A DNA stretch of 64,000 bases from Lingula anatina. Taxonomy: Eukaryota > Brachiopoda > Lingulata > Lingulida > Lingulidae. How positions within the stretch are numbered: position 1 is the stretch's first letter; the number at the start of each line of letters is the position of its first letter. Made by a program: the position numbers and the translations under genes. The stretch is from contig NW_019775491.1 of NCBI RefSeq assembly GCF_001039355.2, positions 737,740 through 801,739 of the forward strand, in the 5' to 3' direction. The notes below the pieces were generated by a model, which was not told the origin of the DNA, made no database searches, and saw nothing but the letters and a program-made list of their open reading frames with translations. This document shows positions 1 through 10,700 of this stretch, in pieces.

Positions 1-1668
1 TTTTCGAAACCTCTCACTGATTTCTTTTATTTACACATTGGGACACGTTCTACTATATAATAGATAAGGCTTAGTGTCTCCTCTCCAAACTTTCATTTCG
101 TTTTGGGAAGGTGTTGGCGAATCGAGGTGGGTGTTTTGTATCACAGGACTGTATGTTTCTTTCACTTCCAACGTCAAGGGGTACTTTTAAATGATAATAA
201 CCACAACAACAGCAGTAAATAATAAAATGATAATAACCAAAACATCAGCAAAACTGTCATTGATCATCAGTTGAATGACTGCACAATATAAACAAAATAA
301 ATGTTAATTTCCATTCCATAACCTGAATTCACACATTTGAAAATGTGTGGCCGAAGTTTGCACTAATTAATGTTTAATCACCTTTTCATATTCACCAAAA
401 AGATGGGAGGGGGTTTGCAAAAGGAAAAATCAAAATATCAGCGACCGAAACTATTTTTCGTTTTGTGTCATTTATTGGTCACTGATGTTAGAAAAAGTTG
501 CCGAAGCAATAAATTAGGACAAACATATCATTTCTATACCATTCTTTATAGGCCTATTCCAACAGGTTCCTCGAAACAAGATTTTTAGTTAGAGGGGAGA
601 GAGAGGGTGCCTATCTCCCACTTCACACATGTATATACATGTAGACATGATTTCTTCAGCCTGGCCGACGACGAGGAATGTATCACGACATTCCACAGCA
701 TCGCAATAATCTACACATTACGATATACCTTCATCAGGAATAGTTTACTGGTATCTCACGCTTTTTGCTACAATATAACGCCCATGTAATAGCGGGTCGA
801 GATAAAGTGCTATCGCGTGTTATTAAATGTGCCATTAGGAGTAACATTAAAAACTTGTGTTGTATTATCTAATTTATCTCCGCTGCTGTGGACAATATGA
901 GGGTGATTTTTGAATATGCTTCATCACATCTTCATCCTCAATGATATATCTTCCCAAATAGATCAATCACAAAACTTACTGTCCACTTCGAAGCTGTCGG
1001 GCATGGGTGGTTAAGTGAATCTACAGGGGAACTACTAGGTATCAAGCACACGCGATTACAGTGGTCAGATCTGAATGTGTTACCGCACTGAAATGTGAGG
1101 AATTTTCTGCTATATGGCACTGGATATATATATGACTGGACATCATTCTTGTAGGAAAATATGCATAGTCATATTCGTCAGCTGAAAGGTAGGCCTACTG
1201 TACATGCATTTATTATACAGATTGTATGGCTTTGTTCTCAGGTACGGATGATGTACATATATACATGTACACGTAAAACATTAAACACAACTAGTTTATG
1301 ACAGATCACTGTACATGTACGAAGATTTACAGTATATTCCTCGACATTTAATTACTTTTTAAAAATGTCTCATGAGAATGTCATTCACTTAAAAATTCGT
1401 CATGTTTCCAAACAAATTCTTCTACTCAAGTTCGTGTCTAGAATTTAACTGATGAAATAGAATAAAGAAAACCCAAGGTATAGGGCCAGATGTGCACGCG
1501 TACAATGCACATTGGAATAAATGTAGTGCACTGATATTGAAAATAAAAAATATTCAATGGTAAGTATTTATGTGCGGACATTTTTGCGGGCAAGAGACTT
1601 ACAAATTTGTACTAGCATTAGAGCTTAAACGGAAAATTTAAATACTATTTTATAATTTCAGATGTAAA
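1..1668. other. Non-coding stretch, no gene seen
   Basis: AT-rich sequence with short simple motifs (TACATGTA-type and AGGCCTAC-type words). The open frames here are short, have no splice context and show no recognisable protein. An upstream exon of the small membrane-protein gene at 1669 may lie here, but I cannot place it. Confidence 0.5.
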
Positions 1669-2019
1669 ATGGTGAGGCCGGTGACGAAACTAGCGGGACC
1701 GTTTTCGCTAAAATTATTACACGGATTTCTACTTATGCCCGGTCATCACTTGGCTGCCCACGCCCCATCAGGACTCTACGGAATTCTTTACCACGTACTC
1801 ATGCTTCCAGTCCATCTTTCCTTGTATTTGATTGCACTGACTTATATTTTACTACTCTTCGTATCTGCGGCGGCTGTAGGGCTAATGACTCTGCTGACTG
1901 GACTGGCGCTCTGTCACTATGGGTGTACTGCTATTGCTTCACCATTCTTCCTGTCTGGGCTGGGGTTGATGCTGCTTCTTATACCGTTCTTTCATCAAAT
2001 TGACAATTCATGCGTGTAA
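1669..2019 (+). CDS. Small multi-pass membrane protein (single coding exon seen)
   Basis: An open frame of 116 codons starts 7 bases after a good acceptor (TTTATAATTTCAG), so it is probably the last or only coding exon of a small gene. The N-terminal third is polar (MVRPVTKLAG...). It is followed by about three hydrophobic stretches rich in Leu, Ile, Phe and Ala, around residues 42-75, 76-90 and 92-110. I do not recognise the family. The segment HVLMLPVHLSLYL resembles QVLMFPVHFVLGL in the small membrane protein encoded at 15107-16783 on the other side of ZNFX1, so the two may be distant paralogues. The upstream exon or UTR is not identified. The frame could be a chance ORF, but its composition and the acceptor argue for a gene. 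Confidence 0.45.
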   Translation: MVRPVTKLAGPFSLKLLHGFLLMPGHHLAAHAPSGLYGILYHVLMLPVHLSLYLIALTYILLLFVSAAAVGLMTLLTGLALCHYGCTAIASPFFLSGLGLMLLLIPFFHQIDNSCV

Positions 2020-2188
2020 AAATACTGTATTATCCATACAATAGGATGCGGTTTAAAACAGTCCTTCTCAAAGACATTCAAAATCATTGACCAAAGTATT
2101 GTGCACAGTATATGAAAACACAGCGTCAGGTTTATCGACATATTTTTGCTCGTATGAACTTTTGACGTATCATTTTTCCAAACTACCA

Positions 2189-2238
2189 GACCTACTGGTA
2201 TGCTAATTTTTGTGATATCTTGTTAATACCAGTAGGTC
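2189..2238. repeat. Inverted repeat, 13-bp perfect arms
   Basis: The arms GACCTACTGGTAT (2189-2201) and ATACCAGTAGGTC (2226-2238) are perfect reverse complements around a 24-base loop. Outside the arms the pairing continues imperfectly (TTTTTCCA on the left, TGGAAAAA on the right). It lies just downstream of the small membrane-protein ORF. It could be a 3'-UTR hairpin or the core of a small MITE. Confidence 0.6.
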
Positions 2239-3208
2239 AAATAGTTGACAGTAAAATGGAAAAAATAGCATCGACGTTTAGGGGACAATTTATGCATATG
2301 TTATGTGTCGTGGTGCTTAAAAGTTTGATTTTCATCGAATAAATAACGAACTGCATGGCGTTAGCACCATACTGCATGGCGTTAGCATGTGTTCCTGCCA
2401 TCAATGGCCGATTTATTTGGGGGCCAGGGGGGTCCTGACGCCGCCTTCGGTTTCTGAAAAAAGTCACACTAATATTCCCCTCTTGGAATTAGAATTTTGA
2501 CTAGCTGATTTATAATACTTGCATCCGCGGACGCCTCCTTTAAATAATCCTGGATCCACCCCTGTGCCATACTAATCTAAAGCTTTCACACTATACCATT
2601 CACAAAACTTTTCAGGCGACTCCCTCGCGCCACATTGGTGATAGCTACAATACGAGTCGCCAAGCTGTGTGTGGAATATTTCGAGGGTATTATCGAGTCG
2701 CAGTCGATACAGTACACGAGTGATTTTCACGTACAGCTCGGTGACGAGTGTCGTTCATGTATCTAGCTTTAATCACGGTCTCTGATTGATTGGCTACTAC
2801 GCAGCCCTTGCGATATTTTATTCATACATGTACATGTACCGGTAGGCCTACTATTATACTGGAGGTCAGCTGAGAGGTGAAGATTAATTCCAAGCAAAAA
2901 TTCTTGCAGGACATTAAAAATTATCAATAAAAAGTCAGGCACATTTCTGTGTTTAGTTGAAAATCAATCTGTTTCCTCGATGGAAAGTAAGGCTCCTTGT
3001 GGTCACTTTGCCCTTGTTTTGGACTTTGGACAACGAGGGTGAACATGCGTCTTAGACATAACGTTTTAACATATCCACGCAATCTCTTTTTAATACGATA
3101 GCGAAAGAGGGATCATCCAGAGATTGGAAGATGCTCTAAAAAATTCTACAGTTAGTGAGAATGTACAGTACAGGCCTGAACCAGCAATTTCAAATGCGGG
3201 CATTTTAC

Positions 3209-3245
3209 CAAATAAATAAATAAATAAATAAATAAATAAATGAAA
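3209..3245. repeat. (AATA)n microsatellite
   Basis: Uninterrupted AAAT/AATA tetranucleotide repeat followed by degenerate AAATGAAATA units. Similar tracts lie at about 25575-25633, 41148-41205 and 63707-63724. Confidence 0.9.
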
Positions 3246-3927
3246 TAAAATGAAATAGAATAAAACTCTATGTGCCTAGATCACATTTACCCAGAAAGGA
3301 TCTTTCCCGGCAAAAAGGGAGGTTCGTTCGCACATTCTACGAGCCTGATTTTGCAATGAGTATACCAGGACAAACATCCACGTGAAGTATTACTAAAAAG
3401 TCATTCTGCAAATGGCGCACCTTCAGAGGGGTTTCAATAAAAGAGAGGGAACAGAATAAAATGACTTCTCTCACCGCCACCCTCTCTTATCACGTTATGA
3501 AAAATAGTGATAGCCTTACATTCCACTCGCCTACTCAAATTAAGAAATTAGTTATAGTTTCAGATGGCAGAAAATTTACTCTGAGAACGTAGATTAAATA
3601 TTTGATTTTTGATTTTTTACTTGAAGTATTTTTTTTGCTCATATAAGAGTTTGCGGATCACAATTTGAAGAAAAGAAAAAGTGAGTTTTCATTTAAGCAT
3701 GGTGCGATGTTTCGGTAGATACTGATATTAAATGTTGAAAAAAAAAACACACTCCACAGGTAGGTTTTATTTTTGCAAGACTCGCGATAAGAGCTAGGGT
3801 TCGATATACAGATACTGCAGGCCCCAGGTTGAAGTTACTAGAGTAAGGGTGCAGCGAGGCATGGAACGCATTCGTACATAACGTGTTGTAAAATGTCAAA
3901 TACAACATGGCTGAGCCTTTTGTTCTA

Positions 3928-4105
3928 CGCGCTAGCCGCAGTTTGATTCTAATTATTGAACAAAACGAAGATGTATATTTTATATTTTTGACAAACCTGG
4001 GGTAAGCCAAGCACGCGCTAGCCGCAGTTTGATTCCAATTATTGAACAGAACAAAGATCTATATTTTATATTTTTGACAAAGAAGGTATGGTTACATACC
4101 TGGGG
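3928..4105. repeat. Diverged tandem duplication, about 85 bp per unit
   Basis: Two adjacent units begin with CGCGCTAGCCGCAGTTTGAT (about 3929 and 4013) and run through ATATTTTATATTTTTGACAAA. The second has a short insertion before CCTGGGGTAGGCCAAGC. No coding role is seen. Confidence 0.75.
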
Positions 4106-4594
4106 TAGGCCAAGCATGACTTGGAACACGTATGTGGGTAGATGTGTTTGGGGTGTGTCAGTTATCTGCACAGTCTAACAGTAAAATTAATATATAGACG
4201 TTCGCTAATAAAAAGAAGATTGCTTCATTTGTAAAGACACGGGAAGAAGATTTGAAGATTTGAAAATACATGTTTAATTTCACTAAAAAAAATCAAATCA
4301 ATAGATATAAATATGAATTTAACGGAAAATGTGCAAAGGGGAGTCGTAACAAGGGTTACGTGATGACAAATTTTAAACTTATCGAAATACTTCAACTATT
4401 CATGATCGTTAATTATCAAAAATGTTTCAAGACACTGATTATTTTTCACGACAGCTTGGTTTCCGACACACATTTGAATTGAAGAGAAAACCGGGATTAT
4501 TTCTTGACGCGGAAGTATTAATAACAGTTTTCGTTACTAACCGAACAGGGCCATAGCTTCAAGTTCTACGTATTTCCTATCAATAGATTCCGTG

Positions 4595-4613
4595 GAAGTG
4601 AAAAGTGAAAGTC
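4595..4613 (+). promoter_or_regulatory. ISRE/IRF-like tandem GAAA motif, promoter copy 1
   Basis: The sequence GAAGTGAAAAGTGAAAGTC holds two AANNGAAA IRF-type half sites 7 bases apart. It lies about 180 bases upstream of the first ZNFX1 start codon. The match to the IRF/ISRE consensus is seen by eye. Function is inferred. Confidence 0.45.
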
Positions 4614-4793
4614 ACAGTAGGTCTACCTATTGTCAGCGACAGCCTGAGAAAGTTATGATTAACTTTTGTGTACTAATTTATAACATGAATTGAGATAGTT
4701 TTGATCAGCAAAATTTATGGTAGCAAAGGTAAAGTTAGTGGATTTCAACACAAAAAGGATACCTGTCAATATACATTAAGTAACAAGTGAATA

Positions 4794-7700
4794 ATGGCGG
4801 ACGGTAATAGAAATGAAAACCCGCAAAAGCCTCCAGATCTACGACAGGTAAGCCCCGATTTGCATACTCTTATTTTATTCTTGATTTTTGTTGTGATAAC
4901 TTGTATCTGGTATATTTATTCCAGAATCATTTTTGTCTCAGAAGGTGCATTTGTAATATGTAAATATGGCATTAACTTAAGTTATATCTTATTCCGAATC
5001 AAATTATCAGGAAAGCCGTAGCTATGTAGACTGTTAATTTGTGGTTTGCACGAGTACAAAGTGCAAATTTTCAAATTGCTTGATTGAAACATATAAATTA
5101 TTTGAAGTCAACCATTAAATATGCATGAATATATATATAGAATTCTTTTGAACTTTTATATAGGTAGATAAGGCCATATCTGTTTTCGTTACTAACCAAA
5201 CAGGGTCATAGCTTCAGTTCTACGTATTTCCTATCAATAGATTTCGTGGAAGTGAAAAGTGAAAGTCGCAGTAGGTCTACCTATTGTCAGCGACAGCCTG
5301 AGAAAGTTATGATTAACTTTTGTGTACTAATTTATAACATGAATTGAGATAGTTTTGATCAGCAAAATTTATGGTAGCAAAGGTAAAGTTAGTAGATTTC
5401 AACACAAAAAGGATACGAGTCAATATACATTAGGAGTAACAAGTCAATAATGGGGGACGGTAATAGAAATGAAAACCCGCAAAAGCCTCCAGATCTGCAA
5501 CTGGTAAGCCCCGATCTGCATTTTTGTATTGGGTATATTCATTCCAAAATCTTTTTTTTGTGTCAGAAGGTGCATTTGTAATATGTAAATGGCATCAACT
5601 AAAGTTATCTTATGCCGAATCAAATTATCAGGAAAGCTGTATCTATGTAGACTGTTAATTTGGGGTTTGCACGAGTAAAAAAGTGCAAATTTTTGAATTG
5701 CTTGATTGAATCTTATTGCTGGTGATAACAAAAATGTTTTGGGCATAGCATTACCATACACCTTCGTACGCGAGAGTATCCAAATGTTTGTTCTGTCCTA
5801 GCATTGCTTAAAATACAGTGTATAGTATACTTTTTTTACATGTAGTATATTAAGTTAACATTTATTTGATATCGTAGCAGCTTGAAACTATTTACTTTAT
5901 CTTTATTTCATTTTCCTTGTACTTTTAGTTTCTGAATGATAGAAAGCGGCGTCATCAGTCGAGTGAGAATAATGCGGTAAATGAGAGGAGAGGAGATGAG
6001 AGAAACTCTTCACATCTAACGCCAGACAGATATAGAGATCGGTAAGTACGATTTACTTATTTTGTCAATAATATGACTTTTCCTATCACATGTTGTATAG
6101 TAATGAAAAAGAGAAGTCATGAAATATGAAACCCATATTACAACTCATCCCTTAAATAGCTCAAAATAAGTAGGCTATCGGTTTTTATCAAATATGATTG
6201 CATTGTGTGGTCTGCGATTCTTTTGATAAGGACACAGAGCACATGATGAGGCAGGACTCATAACATCCATCATAAGTACAAATAAAGAAGTGCGTGAGCT
6301 AGAAAGCGAGGCCGGAAAGTGTAATGGCGAATTACGTTCACTGCGAACAATGCAATTTAGACATTTTTCAGTCAGTAAAATTGAGTTATTCGACATAGCA
6401 AATTAGATATACATTATTAATGGTGACAAAATCAGGCGGAAGATGACATGTGTAGTTCTAGGCCTACTATTTTTAAAAATCATTTCAATTTTTAATAGAT
6501 GATTTCATTTTTATATTTCATATTAGGTCCAACAGGACTAACTTACGGATTTATATTCCATGAATATAATATTAACAAAATAAGACAGATAGTCTGGTAT
6601 TTGAAAGTTTTAGTTATGACGTGTGAGAAAGGGAAATACAGGTACACAACAGAGGTGGCACTTGATATGGTTATTCTCTTTCTTACAATGTTTGTCCTTT
6701 GCATCATATTATACCTATACTGCTTGTGATACTTGCTCACTGATTTTTATTAAAGATGCATATGAGGTCAATTTTTGGCAACAAAAGCCAACCAATTGCC
6801 AGCATATAGTTTCAAGTAGTATAACTAAGAGTAGTATAACTAAGAGTAGTATAACAAATTGCCAAAAGGCATAGTTTAATTTTACCCGAAATGATGTTTG
6901 AAAGGATTTTTCTGCTAGCATTCTATGCTGTATGTCAATGGGGCAGAAAAGTAAGTCACGAAAGTAAGTTAAATTTTTGACCAAAAATTTAAAGAAAGGA
7001 GCAGTCTAAAGCTCTTTTATGGCTGATCAATTGATCTATTCAGTTTATCCCTTGGCAAGTCGAATCAATTTCAGTCATATAAGAAACTAGTAGAAGTGCT
7101 TTATATGTGTTACTGTGAATCCACGCTCCACCAATGCTCGGTCCGTATGTACCGTTAAGTAGTAAGATTTTTCCTGCATGGTAGTTGCAACTTTCATCAT
7201 TCCATTCTGATATTAAGTCAGAAATAAGGAAATTATGTCGAGGAAGAACATGCCGAAAACTGTTCTAAGTTCTTTAAACTTCAAGGTGATACATCTCTAT
7301 TGATGGTCAGAGAAGTGAAAGCAGCTCCTTGTATGTGCCACCAACTGGATAAGACACATAAGAATGTTTAGTTTTGCATGCATATACAATGGCAGACACA
7401 CCCAAGAAAATATACCGTTAACAGGATGATACATTTGATGATATATGTATACCCACTACGTTTAAACCTGAAAATGTTTTAAACTTGCGTATTATTGAAG
7501 GCAATCCATTTTGGAAACAGAATTAAAGTTACTTAAAATGTTTGAAAGTACACGTAGAATTAAACATGTACATAGCCTTAAACTTTGACATCACCCAACG
7601 TCATGTAAAAGAATTATCTTAAAAAGTAGATTATGACCAGTAGTTTGTTATAAAGTTCGACAAACTGCACATTGCAAGTTGAAATTGAACACACTGGTAC

Positions 7701-10700
7701 TAAAATTCCCTAGACATTGTGCGTCGAAGGCAATAAAACTTCTCTGTTAAAACACAAAACCATGTATCAAAGGACAATCATTTTTACAGCAAGCGCTTCA
7801 AACTGGATAGAGGTTATGACAGTGACGTTACTAAGTTCCACAGAGACCAACGGATTGTGAAGCGGAACACCAACCACCCTGGCACGACACTGCACAAGGA
7901 TAGAATGCATCAGGTTGGTGGATATCATTCTGAAAGAAAACAACAGCGACAACTTAAAGCCACCAAGTATGTTGACAGAACAAGAAGTAGCACGTATGCA
8001 TCTCCCCATTCAACAGCAACTTTAGGGACAACCCAGAGGGGACACTTCCACACCAATATCCAGTATGCAGCCGCCAGTTCAGAAAGAAGTCAATCGAATC
8101 GTCGCTCGAATGCTGACTTCATTCGAAAAAGAAAAAGGAAAGATAGTCACGATCACAGCTTTACACTGGACAAAGACAGAATGTCTGAAACTAATGAGAA
8201 TGGTCTACATCTTTCCAAGCGGGCAACCACAACAAAAGCCTTTAGGCACGAATCCTATTCAACAAAAAGTTCAGGGAAAACACTGAGAGGAAATTCCCAC
8301 TCCAAGGATATCCAGTGTGTTAAATCTGTCACTGAGATAAAAGAAACTGACACGAAAACGGGGAGAATGGATAGAAATAATACTGGGAGGTCAAACAGAA
8401 GTGGTTCAAAAGCAAAATCAGTAACTTGCAAAGCACTTGGATATAAACGGCTGGAAAATATATCTCGTTTAGAACCTGATAAAGCTGCATTGGAGCTTGG
8501 GTCAGATGGTGAAATATTTATTAAAGAACTGGAAACGGGGAAACTGTCTAATGACAGATTACGCCTTGTAGTCAAAACATTGGCCAATGTTTCATATTCT
8601 ACCTATGACAACAACAAAAGAGAGCTGTTACGAAAGGTGTATAATACCAGCTTTCTTGAAAATGGATCAGATTTGATATCATTCATCAGTAATTTTTGTA
8701 TTAGTTTTGAGTCCTCCCGGGATGAAGAGTTTTTCAAACAATTGATGACGGTTTTGAAAGAAATCATCATTACTGTCGATGCCCAAAGAATCATGCAAAA
8801 ACTTCTTCCCTTGACTACAGCGTTGGATGCCACAATTATGAACGTTAAGGAGAAATGTCAAGACCCAAACGAAATGGAAGAGCTCAGAATTAGTCTCAAA
8901 CGCATTACGGATACTTGTATATCTAGAGCTAAAAAGAAGTCAAGCAATATTGAAATGGGGCCCCCGGATGACTTTGTTGAAATTTCAGTTCTCCCCTCAA
9001 AAGAAGACTTGCTGCAAAAGGAAACGTTTTTAAGAAAAAATCGTGCAATAGGAAGTTATGAATCGTTGCACGACTACCTTGATGTACAGTTTCGTCTTAT
9101 GCGTGAAGATTTTGTTCAGCCTCTAAGAACTTCTCTGAGGGATTATTTTTCAGACAAGAAGGTAGACAATATCTACAAAAAGCTCCGAATTCTCCCATAC
9201 AGCGTTATAAATCCTCAGTGTGGGATCGTTTATCGAGTGCAATTTGATACATCAACTTTGAAAAATGTCAAATGGGGATACTCCAAACGTTTAATGTGTG
9301 GTTCACTTGTGCTTTTGTTTACCGACAACCTAGACAGTATTGTTTATGCTACAATCTCAGAGTGCCATAGAGATATCAAAGCACTTCAAAAAGGACTTCT
9401 TTATCTTAATTTCTTTTCTTCTGCCGAACATGTTCATTCACTCATGAATCAAGAATTCCAAATGCTCGAATCACCTGCTTTCTTTAAAGGTTATGAACCC
9501 ATTTTAAAATCACTAAAGAGATTTGATGGGATGGAAGATTTTCCATTTATTAAATATATAGTGCATTGTGAAACTATTGTTTCTCCACCGCATTACTTAA
9601 CAGTTCCAAAGACTGAAATGAGCAATTTTGGGTCACCATCATTCCACCCCGGAAGTGCAGATATGGCCCATACGCCGAAATTACATTATCCGATGTCGCT
9701 GTCATACCAGGACATTCGGAGATCGCCCCGCAGAGCGCCGTCACCATCACACAGTCCCCTGTCACCATCATACAGTCCGGTCTCACCATCATACTGCCCA
9801 GCGTCGCCGTCAGTCAACCCGACGCTACCATCACACAGTTCACCTCTCACGGGCAGTCCAGGTAGGTCAAAGATCGCCTCATGCATTCTAGAGAGTCCAA
9901 CGTGCGCATTAACATCTTCAGATATTACATCGATGAATCAAGACTGCGCACCAGCATCACCACAAACCAGGGAAATGGAAACGTTGTATGATTTCAGTCC
10001 TTTAACACAATCTTATACTGATGCAGCCCATTTTGGGCATGCTCACTCTTCAAAAGAGTTACTTGCCCCAGTGCTTAACCTTGAACAGTGGCCTGAAGCT
10101 CATGAGCTTGGCTTGGACGAAAGTCAGAGAAGAGCCATTCATTTGGCATTAACAAAAGAACTTGCCATAATTCAAGGGCCGCCAGGAACAGGAAAAACTC
10201 ATGTTGGTTACAAACTTGTCCAACTTTTACTGCAGAACAGTGACAAGCGACACAACAGCAACTCTAATACCCAAATTTTGGTTGTTTGCTACACAAACCA
10301 CGCACTAGATCAGTTCCTAGAAGGTGTATTAAGGACGAGTAGCAAACATATTGAACAGACTAGTGACATGATAAGGATTGGTTCTAGGTCAAAAAGTGAG
10401 ATGCTCAGCAAGCATATGTTATGTAATATCAAAAGAGATGTCATCTCAAAGATAAAATCAGGCCATGAAAGAGGAAATCGTTTGATTTCAAAGACTAAGA
10501 AAAAACTTGCCGATATCGAAAGGGATTTCAAAATGGCTCAGGCAGTGCTGGGGAAAATTGATTCACGCGCATGCATTTTTAACGAAGGTGTCCTACATGG
10601 ATACGGCTGTATATCATTCAGTCAAGAACGGGCTCTCTCTTCCTGTAAATCAGAACAACCACTGTTAAAGTGGTTGAACGTTTTTAATGTTTCGAGATCT

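Larger units (their letters stand above)
2020..4527. other. Intergenic region with short repeats
   Basis: No convincing exon. It holds the 13-bp inverted repeat at 2189-2238, a roughly 20-bp direct duplication near 2350-2390 (word CTGCATGGCGTTAGCA twice), an (AATA)n tract at about 3209-3245 and an 85-bp tandem duplication at 3928-4100. The rest shows no pattern I can name. Confidence 0.5.
4528..5715 (+). repeat. Tandem duplication of ZNFX1 promoter plus first exon
   Basis: About 560 bases starting with TTTCGTTACTAACC (4528) recur starting at 5181, offset about 653-656 bases. Each copy contains the same promoter-proximal sequence, an ATG exon encoding 18 residues and the same GTAAGC donor. 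Differences are scattered substitutions plus small indels, so the duplication is not recent enough to be an assembly stutter. See the ZNFX1 entry for how the exons are used. Confidence 0.85.

Noticed and set aside
6810-6860. Short 16-bp triple repeat (AGTAGTATAACTAAG type)
   Set aside because: A minor minisatellite in a ZNFX1 intron; it is not CRISPR-like and has no further structure.
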